A stretch of DNA of 64,000 nucleotides from Semisulcospira habei. Lineage: Eukaryota > Mollusca > Gastropoda > Semisulcospiridae. Made by a program: the position numbers and the translations under genes. This document shows positions 1 through 12,200 of the stretch, piece after piece. Position 1 is the first letter of the stretch. Each line of letters begins with the position of its first letter. Location: the NCBI GenBank assembly GCA_036245525.1, contig BTPG01000004.1, positions 210,735,507 through 210,799,506 of the forward strand, in the 5' to 3' direction. The notes beneath the pieces were generated by a model. That model had not been told where the DNA came from. It ran no database searches and worked only from the letters and a program-made list of their open reading frames with translations.

Positions 1-218
1 AGACACAGCTTTTACCATGACCAGTTCGGCTACTGCAGCTGGTTCAGTTTTTATAGACTTTGTGAAGTTGGGGGACAGGAAGTTGGTTGAGTTTAAATCT
101 GAGTTACGCTACAGAATTTACAGGCAACAGCATATTTTCCCATTTTTAAGTGAAACGGAACTGTTGTGAGTAATGTGACTGTTTGATTTTGTTTACGTCA
201 CAAGTTTCTTTGTTGCAG

Positions 219-256
219 GTAACTCCGAGGAGCAAGTCCTGAATCTGCCGTACAAG
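219..256 (+). CDS. Pcl: Polycomb-like exon A (linker before PHD2)
   Basis: A 38-bp exon between TTGCAG and GTACGC. It begins with two bases of a split codon and reads [12 protein letters not shown]. The LPYK motif precedes PHD2 in vertebrate family members. It ends on a complete codon, matching the phase-0 start of the next exon. It is short, so the call rests on phase and on the neighbouring exon. Confidence 0.8.
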
Positions 257-3200
257 GTACGCAGGCTTTTTTTCATTCACTTTAATAATAATAATAAATA
301 CATCTACATGTTATTTATATGGTGCATTTCTCATATGTGACCTGCCACCACAAAATGAGTCTTAGGTCACTTTTGGGACATTTTGAGATATTGATATCAG
401 CAGAAACTAGAAAGAAAACCCTTTTCAAAGGTGCCAATAACTTCTAAATCAGACGATTGGTCACTGCGTTATGGTTTATAAAAACTGGGGACCACACACA
501 CCACCCGACAATTTTCAAAATGAGTCTTAAGTCACTCTTTGGACATTTTGAGATATTGATATCAGCAGAAACTAGAAAGAAAACCCTTTTCAATGGTGCC
601 AATAACATGTGAATCGGACGATTGGTCACTGAGTTATGGTTTATAGAAACTGGGGACCACACATATACCCGGCCACGCCACCTGACAATTTTTACTGATA
701 GCGGAAAATCGGGTCAGGGACATTACGACTCATTTTGTGGTGGCGGGTCACATATTTATAATATAACTCAATGGGCAGGCGAAAACGACACATATACACA
801 GAGTCTGCAGGGGGGGGGGGGGGGGGGGGGGGGTGGGGGGGGGGGGGGGGTGGGGGGGGGTGTACAGAAAAACCGTAGAGATTACACGAAAATCTGCGAG
901 AAAGAGTAAGTTTTTAACTTTGCTTTGAACCGCGTAAGGGTGGAGGCATTTCTGAGCTCAGTCGTTAAGGAATTCCAATTTAAAGGAGCAGTACATCTGA
1001 AAGAGCGTTCACCGGCAGATTTGAGATGGAACTTTGAAAAGTTTCTCTCCCGATGAACGCAGTGAGCGAGAGGGCTGGTAAGTAATTAGACTGGAAGAAA
1101 GGTATGATGGAAGACTGCCATCAAAGTGGCGGTATGCAAGGGTCGCTATCTTAAACTTTATGCGGGGTTGGATTGGAATGGATTCCAGTGAAGGTCTTTC
1201 AGTATAAGGGTTACGTGGTCTCGTTTTCGCCTGCGCTTCACAAGCCTTGAGGCACTATTTTGAACTCATTGAAGGCGGTTAATCTGCTCAGATGGAAGAC
1301 CAAAAAGTGGAGAATTGCAGTAGTCAAGATGGCTCGTGACTAAAGCATTCACTAACTTTGCAGTGGCAGATTGAGAAAGGACTGTGTCGGACAGAAGCGA
1401 TGCGTCTCAGAGAGTATGAAGCACCACGACAGATTTCACCGACATGATCCTGCATACTCAAAGTCTTATCGAGCTTGACACCAAGATATTTGAACGAAGA
1501 CTAAAATGGAATATCAGTGTCATCTGTGTGTAAAGACTCGGTGTGAATTTGTTGAAGCCGGGATGCTGAGCCAATGGGCAGTAACTCTGTTTTTTCTGGG
1601 TTTAACATAAGTTTGTTACTGTCCATCCATGTTGTGACATCATCAACTCAAGACTTGATGCCATTTTCGACAGACTGAAATTCCCAAGGTGGACTACTCT
1701 GAGAGATTTCAGTGTCGTCGGCATACTTATGATAAGAACACTGATGGCTGGAAATGACATCTGACAGCAGTTGTGAATACAACGTAAACAATACAGGGCC
1801 TAAGAGTGAACTAAGACAGAGCCCTGAGGCACTCCAAACTCCAGTAATGGAAGGTATAGAGACACTGTCTTTTACCCCTACAAACTGCTACCGATTGGAA
1901 ACGCAAGATTCAAACCAAGAGAGAACCGTTTCATGCAGGTCAAAGGTGATTTCAAGCCTCTTCAGGAGAATGGAATGGTCCAGCGTATTGAAAGCAGCGC
2001 TGAGATTTAACAGGGCCACAAGGGAGACAAGTCTCTCATCTGCTTTACAAATCAAGTCATATTTAGAACACTCAGCACCACTGTCTCCATGCTGTGACCT
2101 TTCCTAAAGGTGGACTGATACACTTCCAACAGACCATTTACCTCTAAGTGTTCCAGGAGCTGTTGTAAGACAACTACTCCAGTACCTTAGAAATGAATGG
2201 TAGGTTGGATACAGGCATGTAGTTTTTCAGGGTATTTCTGTCCAAGCCTGTTTTTTTTTTTAGCAAAGGGTAACAACAGCCTGTTTGAAAGATTTTGGAA
2301 TAGTTCCGGCTGACAGAGACTTGTTTACAATAGCAGCAATCAACGGTACAAGATCGCTGATGCACTGCTTTTTGAAACAAGTCGGAACAGGATCCAACAT
2401 GAAACTTTTTGTTGGAGACTGCAATTATGGCAGCGATTTTGCTTTCTGTAGCAGATTTGAACTTTAACCCTTTATAGTCATGATTCCTGAAGGAATAATC
2501 GCAATTAAAAATGCTACCGACACGCAAAGGGTTAAAAAAAAATAATAATTACTTCATTTTTGGCTCGTGCGAAGCAAAAGTGCGTCTATGTTCTGGGCCA
2601 GTGGTCGTCCGTTCGTCATCATCCATGGTAAACTTTAACGTTGGCATTTTCTCGAAGACTATTCAAGCTACAGTCTTCAAACTTGGCCCAAAGGATACTT
2701 TGTGGCAAGACCTTTCTAAACATACCAATTTCAGTGACCTCTCACAAAAATCAAGGTCACGGGGGATCAGTAAATATATCAAAAATAGCTATTTTTGGAC
2801 ATAATTTATTTTATTTAATTTTTCTCAAATACTATTCACAACTTCAAACCCAGACTTGGTACAAAGATACCTGATGGTAAGACCTTTATATGCACACTAA
2901 TTTGGTTGATCCCTAGGAAAGGTCAAGGGTCACAAGAGCTCAAGAAATTGGTCCAAATAGCCATATTTTGACAAAAGATGTTTTTTCTTAATTACTATTC
3001 ACAACTTAAAACCCAAAGTTGCTACAAAGATACCTGATGCAGACGTGTTTACCCATACGTTTTTTTGCGTATTTTCTACACAGTTTTTAAGAACAGTATG
3101 CAAAAACGAAAATAAATACGATCTATATAAAAAAAAGTCCCGAAAAAACTTGATCCACAATTTCAATCGGCATTGCTAAGAACGATAACTCTTTGTTCGT

Positions 3201-6200
3201 TTTACCGCCATTTGGCACGCGGCAAGATGTCAAAATGAGAGACTGATGCCTCTACAAAGCCTTTTTCAAAGAAAAAGAAGAGGGAACAGATTATTTCTGG
3301 GCAGATACAAGAATATTCCATGGATAGAGGCTTCTGCTGCAGGAAACAAGTTTGCAAGATGCGCCTACTGCAAGGCTGATTTTTCCATTGTGCACTCAGA
3401 TGTGTAGGACATCTAGCGCCATTCTGAGAGAAAAAAAACACAAACTCAATGAGGCAGCCGCGAAGACTGCTGCTAAGTGCTCATCCATTACAAAATTCAT
3501 TCCGTCACAGAGTATCAAGTCTGAGGAAGAGTCTGATCAGAGCAGAAGTAATGCTGACTGAATTGATCATTCAAAACAATCTGCCTCTGTCCACTGCTGA
3601 TGCCATCTCTCGAACATTGGTCAGCCCAACCAGACTCTTAGATAGTGCAAAACTATTCTTTTGTTGATCAGTATATCAAGATAATCAGTTGTGGCTCAAA
3701 GGTGAGAATTTGATCTTCCAACAGGCTGTGAGTTAACCGAAGCATTGCCCATCCCTGTGATTCTGAATGTAACGTTGATTTATAACTGAGTGTCAGCTGA
3801 TTTTTTTGTGTTCAGCAAACTGTGACTGGTATAATGAGCCAATCTCTGTCCTCTGATTTTTAGTGCAATTGTTACAATTGGTGTGAACATACTGTGACTA
3901 AAATGTACTGAGCTTCGCCTTATCTTCTGATTCTGAATTGTAAATCTGGTCACATGGAGAGCTTGCAACACAGAAGATGGCATGTCCTAAAATTTTGGTA
4001 CGTTTGTTTTGGAAGCGTGTTCACTAGTACACAATTTTTGGGAGAAGTACACAAATTTTTCCCCATGAGTACACAAATCTAAAATAGGGGGTAAACAGGT
4101 CTGCTATTCACAACTCCAAACCCAAACTGGTAAGACCTTTCTAATATGCATACTGTTTTGGTTGATCCTCGGAAAGGAGCTCAAGAAAAAATAGGTAAAA
4201 AATCGCCATATGCAGGCATGGGAATTGTCCGCCTAAAGGCAAATTTCCGCCGAAATGATTTGCTCAGCCGCCGAAAAAAAAAAATTGTCCGCCGAAAAAA
4301 AAATTGGGGTGCAAAAAGTAACTGAGCACCGATCATTATACACTGTGAGGCCTCATTGGTTCAAGTGATTTGCCGCCCGCTATAGTTACGCGTCACATAT
4401 TGTGGCTTTAACGCAGTCGTTACTTTACCGTGCAAGCGGGCAATACAACACTGAACGCACCGTTTTCATGCCTCGCTTACCGTCTCGCGCACTGCACGTG
4501 TGGGGAAAAATGGCGGCATCACGAGTTGATAATTGAAATTGGCGGTGAGAAAGGATATCGTTCAAGTCAGAGTGCTGTTTAGTGTGCACCTGATCATGAT
4601 CCGGTAAGCACACCCCCCCCCCCCCCCCCCCCCCCCCCCGTCGTTTGATATTTTGGCCGCTGAAATGAAGGACACGCTACTCACCCCCCCCCCCCGTCGT
4701 TTGATTTTTTTTTTGGTCGCCGAAATGAAGGACCGCGCTGGAAATTTCAGACTTTTTTCACTTTTCTAATTCCCATGCCTGCATATGACAAAAGATGTTT
4801 TTGTTTTTTTCATTTTCTATTCACAGCTTCAAACGCAAACTTGCTACATATATACCTGATGGTAAGACCTAGCTGTGCATATTAATTTGGATGACCCCTC
4901 GGAAAGGTCAAGGGTCACAAGAGCTCGGGGAAATAGGTATAAAAAATAGCCATATTTTAACAAGAAATATTTTTTCTCAATTACTATTCACACCTCCAAA
5001 CCCAAACTTGCTACAGAGATACCTGATGGTAAGATCTATCTATGCATACTAATTTGGATGACCCCTCATTGAGGTCAAGGGTCACATGAGCTCAGGAAAT
5101 GTATCTTAATTTAGTCAAGGCATCGCAAAGGTCAAGGGGGTGTCGCAGATGTGTGAAAACTGATTAAATTTTGAGAAATCATGGATTTTGTTAGTGCTGA
5201 AGCCATCCCTTATTGTCAGACGTGTGGATCGGTCATACACGTGAGCCATAAGGGCTTTGCCTTGTTATTTTTTGCTGCCCCCACTGGTATGTTTCAGACT
5301 CTTAAGTTTTTGATTTAAAATAGATGCTGGTATTGAATGATTTGTCACACCCAGGTCATATGTGTAGTGGTCTGAGATGGCTTATGATTCTGTTTTTGCT
5401 TTTGTTATAACCAAATTATGTTGACTGTGACTGTCTTTTTGTCTTCAGATGAACTTGCTGACCTGGGACGCTCAACATAAGACGAATGTAGAACAGTGCT
5501 ATTGCTATTGTGGTGGACCCGGGGAGTAAGTGTCTAAATTTCATTCTTCTAGATCAAATCAATTCGCAATCAAACTCCTGCTTGTGAGAACTGCTTGTCA
5601 GCAAGCTGCATAGATCCTCATGGACCCCCGCAACTTGCGAGGATCTATGCGTCTTGCTGCTGGTTCATCTTTGTGCACGTTTTTGTCGTTGCAAGGGTTA
5701 ATTGTGTGGAAGCACTACTACATAAATTTAATTTGTAACAGAATGATGCTACAATTATAATACAGTAGCCCTGTTATGCACAATTTATCCCTGACGTGCT
5801 ACAGCAGGAGATGGATGAACCATGATTTTTCAAGAGTTACTGCCAGATTAGCTTGGCACCATGAGGCGCCACGCTATTCTGGTACTACCTTAACCCATTC
5901 CGCCCTACAGCAGGAGATGGGTCGACCATGGTAATTCAAGGGTAGTGCCAGATTAGCTTGGCACCTTAAATTATCATGGTTGATCCATCCCCTGTAACAA
6001 ATTGCATAGTCGTTAGATGATGCCTCCAAAATTTGGGAAATACATGCGTCGGGCTGATTGAGTGAAAATTATCATGGTCGATCCATCCCATGCCCTGCAA
6101 CTGGTACATAGTTGTCAGTTGACACCTCCAAAATTTGGAAGATGCGACTGTGGGGTTACAATAACGCTAGCAATAATTATCTTCACTGTGTTTCAGCTGG

Positions 6201-9200
6201 TACTGCAAAATGTTGCAATGTTGTCGCTGTCGGCAGTGGTTTCATGAAGGTAAATATCTATTAATTGTGTCAGAACAGCTCACTTGTTTTATTTCTTTTT
6301 CTTTTAGTTAACCCATATCATACCGAGGCACAAAGCTTCAAATTTGTACACTGCCATATGCAAGCTACATTATAGTACTTACAGATAAGGATATAGACCA
6401 ATGGCTTTACTTCAAGGGTGGTGCCAGAATAGCTTGGCACCAAGAGGTGCCAACCTATTCTGGCACTACCCTTGAACTATTTTAGTCAAACTTATTTCAC
6501 ACACTGGTGTATTCCGAATGATATGGGTTAAGTGTCTGTGTAGCAACATGGCATTGTTGCAATGGTAAATAAAGTGTGGAGATCTCAAAAACATGCAAGT
6601 AAACTTTAGGTATCACAAAAGGCTGGGGGATCTACAGTTTGTTGTTTTCATCCCTACGTCACATGGCCAATCCCTTTAGCGCAATCTGTACCACATGACC
6701 GAGCTACAAAAACCCTTGTAGTGACTAATTGCGGACTTTTTGTAGCCCTCTTTCTGACGCGTCTTGGATGCCAGTTTTGTTCTACAAAAGACCACCAGAA
6801 CGTTCTAAGTACAAAGTTACTTATAGTGTTGTACAAAACAACAGGCACACTACTGGAGACGGCTATGATTTTTTATTACATCATAAGTAAAGTCTATTAT
6901 GTGTAAATGTATTTTTCTTTGACATCGGTCCTATCTGGCGTGATCCAGGTCGGAAGATTTCAACTTGATTTATTTATCGAAAATATTGGAAGAATGAAAA
7001 CAAATATGGTCAAGAGTACGACTGGGTGTCCAAAGAGTGTGACATGGGTCTCTGATTTTGAACTTAAACATATGTGTTTAGTCATAAGTAACATGCCCCC
7101 CAAAAAGAATTTCCCCATGAGCAGTCGTTTGGGTGTAATTGGCAAAAAAACGTTTTGGTTTGTGCATAACATTTACACCGTCACACATTTATAAAACACA
7201 TTTTCTAGCTTTCACAAAGTAGATTCATGCTGTATAAATTATCATGTTGTTCTTTCCTTACAAAGCTATGCTTAAACTTCAAAGAAAGTTTGATGGGGTG
7301 AATAGATACACGATGGTGCAACACTGAAATTGTTTGAACATAACTTTACACTCGGCTATACTTTTATGCAAAAAAATGCATAAATTATATTTTTAAAAAT
7401 GTGTGTGGTATTAAACACACAATTTCAATTGCACAGTGATTGATTCCAAACTATCCTAATTGAGATAAGTGTGAACACAGTAGCTATAAACAAAATTGGA
7501 CAACTTGCTTATGAACAAAAATTTTGAAATCCTTGACAACACAGCAAAGAAAGTCAATTAAGATGGTGTGTTTTCCCTTTATTGTGTACTAAACTCTTGT
7601 AGATTACAGAATAATATAGGAAAAAAACACCATTCACAACATTGAAATGAAGGCTAAAAACAAGAAACACACAATGCTTGAACATAACTTTACACCGTGA
7701 CGAACAAACTTGAGGCTCTTTAACTAACATGCATAAATCCAAAAATAACAAAACACTACTCAAGTGATGTGTTTTTAACAAATACACTTTTATTTCTCCC
7801 AAACTTGTGTCTAAACAAGTAATGAAAGCAGCAAATACATATTGTAATTGTTTGTACATAACTTTACACCACAAGCTTCAAATTTCAGCAAAAAAGTGCC
7901 TCCACAAATGGACAAGAACCAGAAAATAAAAATCACAATCACCTGTAGCTTTCTACTACACTACAGAATAGCAGTGATGTAATTACCAGGTTTGAAATTG
8001 ATAATACAAGGGAATAATGTGTGAAAATGGCAAGTTTGAACATAACTTTACAACCGAACATGTTGGTATTATCAACTTACTTACTTACGCCTGTCACCCC
8101 TCCCAGGGTATAGGCCGTCGACGAGAGACCTCCAGCGACTCCTGTCTTGTTCTTCTTCAATTTTACTCCAGGTGGTTCCCAGTCTCTTGACGTCTGCTTG
8201 GAGGTCTCGACGCCAGGTGTTTCTCGGCCTGCCTCTTTTCCTCTTTACCTGGGGGGTTCCATGACAATGCCTGCCTAGTGATACTGGAAGCTGGCTTTAT
8301 CAGACTGTGACCAATCCATCCCCATCTTCTTCACCCAATTTCATTCTCTGCTGTTATCTGCTCTGTTCTCTCCCAGAGTCTGATGTTGCTGATCTTCTCT
8401 GGCCAGTGGATTTTCAAGATTCTTCTAAGGCAACTGTTTATGAAGATCCGTACTCTGTTGACTGTGGTTTTTGTCAACCTCCAAGTTTCTGCTCCATATA
8501 GGAGAACTGCCTTTACGTTGGAGTTGAAAATCTGGACTTTGGTGTGTTGTGACAGCTCTCTGGAACTCCACACTTTTTTCAACTGGAGAAAGGCTGCTCT
8601 GGCTTTACCAATTCATGTTCTGACATCTGCATCAGTGCCGCCTTTTTTGTCGATGATGCTCCCGAGATAGGTGAAGGACTCCAGCTCCTCCAACGGGGTG
8701 CCAGCAAGCAAGACTGGTTTTTCCCTGGTTGCGTTCAGCCCCATTGTCTTTGTTTTCTGTTTGTGGATGGTGTGGCCCACTTGGGACGAGATGTCAGCAA
8801 GCCTCGTGGTCTTGTCCTGCATTTGTTGATGAGTGTGGGACAGTAAAGCCAAGTCGTCTGCAAAATCGAGGTCGTCAAGCTGTGTCCACAGTGTCCACTG
8901 TATTTCGCTTCTTCTCTGCTCTGTCTATGGCCAGTAGGAAGCGGAACGGAGATAGCAAACACCCGTGCCTGACACCGGTTCTGACCTGGAGCTCGCTGGT
9001 GAATTGCCCTTCGTGGATCACGCGACATGTCATGCCATCGTAGCTGCTCTTGATCAGGCAGACGAGCTTTGGTGGTACACCGTAGTGTCGTAGGAGTTTC
9101 CACAGAGTCTCTCGGTCCATGCTGTCAAATGCTTTCTCGTAATCCACAAAGTTGATGTACAGTGGGGAGCTCCACTCCAGAGACTGTTCCACGATGATGC

Positions 9201-12200
9201 GGAGAGTGGCGATCTGGTCTGTACATGATCGTTTTTTCCTGAATCCTGCTTGCTGGTCTCTCAGCTGGGGGTCGACGGAGCTCTTCATTCTCTCAGGATG
9301 ATCCTGTTGAAGACCTTTCCTGGTACTGACAGCAAGGTGATTCCTCTGTAGTTGGAACACTTGCTGAGGTCGCCTTTCTTGGGAAGCTTGATTAGGTACC
9401 CCTCCTTCCAGTCAGTTGGCATCACCTCCTCTTCCCAGATCTTTCCAAACAGTGGGTACAGCATCTCTACTGTTGTCTCTAGGTCTGCCTTCAGAGACTC
9501 CGCTGGGATGCCATCTGGCCCTGCTGCTTTGCCGTTCTTCAAAAATGCCACTGCTCTTCTGATCTCTTCCCGGCTGGGTCTGTCACAGCTGATGGGTAGG
9601 TCGGTCTCTGCTGGCTGGATGTCTGGGGGGGTCGGGTGGGCTGGGTCTGTTCAGTAACTCTTCAAAATACTTGGCCCATCTGTCGAGTTGGTCTGCTCTG
9701 TCTGCAATAGGCTTGCCTTCTTTGTCTTTTACTGGTCTTTCTGTATGGCCATACTTTTCCGACAATCTTCTCTTAATGTCATAGCGCTTCATGTTGCCGC
9801 TGCCTGCAGTCTTTTCTGCCAAGCTGCCCACTGGGCACCGGCCTCCACGTGGCATGGGTGGGTAGTCTCCTCAGTCCCTGACTGAGTGGGCTAGCAGAGT
9901 GGTGCCATCTTTGTCCAGGATCAGGACTTGATGTCAGCAGATATGTTGTTCAGTCTTTTTCTCTGGTCCGGTTTTTAAGGAGCTGTGCTTACCCAGGTCC
10001 TACCATGTTGGATTGGTCCCTAAAAATACGCGTGAGCTTTTGGTCCTTTGGATCCCAAGTGTTTGCCGTGCTTGGAGACACGTGTCGGGGGAGAAGAGGA
10101 TCCTGGTGGCTGAAACACTCCACTTTGGCCTTGACTTCTGCCTAAACGGGAGGCTAGTCGTACCGGCGTAGTCAATCGGCTCTTGTCACGTCGAGCCCTA
10201 TCCCCCTGTTGACATGCGGGTTGTTATACGGAGCACCATGCTATAGCCTCTGATGCTGATTAGGTGCTTTACGCCAGTATTCCCCTGCATTCAACAGTGT
10301 GATAAAAGGCGGTGGCTCAAATGGTTCAATCGGGCTTACCCCCTTGAGTATATCTTTCGGGCAGTCTCCATTGTGCGTCGGCTGGAGACCCGCCGACAAT
10401 TGCACTTTCCCTTGTTGGGCTCGGTGGCGGGCGGGGACCCCCGGGGGATGAATATCTATCATACTATAATATGGAAAATATCAAAAAACCAAAACTGGCA
10501 CCAAAGCGGCACATAGCCGCCGACATTGTCATTGAGAACGATAGTGACTCTGACTGTGAGGAAGTGACGCCTCAGGCGTCGGCCGCCTGGCCTCGCTTTC
10601 TCATTATCCACAGCAAAGTTAAAGAGAAGCCTGTTTCCAAGCTGCACCCTTTCCTGGTAGGGGAGACCCTCAGGAGCCGTGTTGGCAGGCCTGAGGCCCA
10701 GTGCCTCAGGTCTGGTGACTTGCTGGTAGAGTGCCGTACCCGGACACACTCCAATGGGCTACTGAGGCTCTCCTCCATCGGAGACACTCCAGTGGAGGTC
10801 ACTCCCACAAAACAATGAATTCCTCTAGAGGAGTGATTAAAGATCAAGCACTGGCCGAACTGTCTGAAGATGAACTTGTACGGAACCTTAAGTCACAGGG
10901 GGTGACCTACGTCAGGCGCTTCATTTCCAAACGAGGTGGTAGGGAGATCCGTCTCCCTAGCATCATCCTGACGTTTGGCACCCCCACAGCTCCTACTACC
11001 ATCTGGGGAGGTTACTACTCCCTAAAAGTGAAAAAGTACGTCCCTGTCCCCCTCCGGTGCTTTAAGTGCCAAAAGTATGGCCATGGGCAGAAGACATGCC
11101 GCCAGGCAGAGGCTCTATGCGCCCGTTGCACTAAGCCCGGACACTCTGCTGAGTCCTGCACAGCCATCCTCCTGTGTGTGAATTGCCAGGGGGCGCATAT
11201 GGCTTCGGACAAGAAGTGCCCTCGTTGGATCTCCGAGTGCAGGATTCAGCAGGTGCGTGTGGAGAAGGGGCTGTCCTTTGCGGACGCCAAAAAACTGGTT
11301 GATGGCCCTGGTGCAGCTGAGGCTGCGCCAAACTCAAATAATAATTTTGTGTATACTTTCAGTGCTGCGGTGGCAGGCAAGCGCCCTACAAGACTTCTCT
11401 TGTCAAACCCCAACTTCTTGGTTGGGGGCGGAGCCTCGGATCCTCTCGCCCCTGGAGAGTAACCCTCCTCCGGTGGTGACGAGGAACCAGGGAACGCAGA
11501 AGGCGGACGCTACCGGTCCGGTGGCACCGCCTTCTGCTGTCCCTAAGCCTCACCCCCCACCCAAACCTGCTAGTTTGTAAACGCCAAAGGTTTTTGGCTC
11601 TTGTCAGCCTTCTAAGGCCGCTAACTCTAGCGGCAGGACCGCTGCCCAGGACCAGAAGTCTAAGAAATCTATGGGACGGCCGTGCGCACGGGCCCAGAAA
11701 GGGAAGACTGATGTCCTCCTTCAAAACAAATATGCTGCATTGGAGGAGCAGATGGAGGGAGTGGAAGTTGTCGTTGCCGATGCTGCGGCAGCTCCACCCC
11801 CTTCATCTCCTAAGAACCAGAGGAGGTCCGGGAGCCGGCCCCCCTCTGTTTCTCCAACTCCTTCCAAGGCAAAGGAAAAAGGGGGGAAAAACTCTGCACC
11901 CCCAGATAAGACATAATCATGGACTCTCTGCTTCAGTGGAATTGTCGTGGTTTTCAAGCTAACTTTGAGGAATTACGTCTTTTAGTCAAGTGCTATAACC
12001 CCTCAGTAATATCTCTTCAGGAGACTTACCTAAAGACTTCTGACCCTGTGTCCTTTAATGGTTTTAACGTTATACATAAAGGGTCTGATTCGGAGAGGCG
12101 CTCGGGTGGAATGGCTCTTCTCATTAGTAGCCAAATTTTATCTAGCCCGTTAGCATCGACACCTGTCTTCAGGCTGTCGCAGCTCTGGTTACCTTGAAGA

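Noticed and set aside
7554..7874. A 106-codon - strand frame in the intron as a gene
   Set aside because: It lies across the 174-bp repeat units and shows no domain or splice context.
11671..11916. Proline/serine-rich frame as a separate gene
   Set aside because: It is the frameshifted C-terminal end of the LINE ORF1 just before ORF2.
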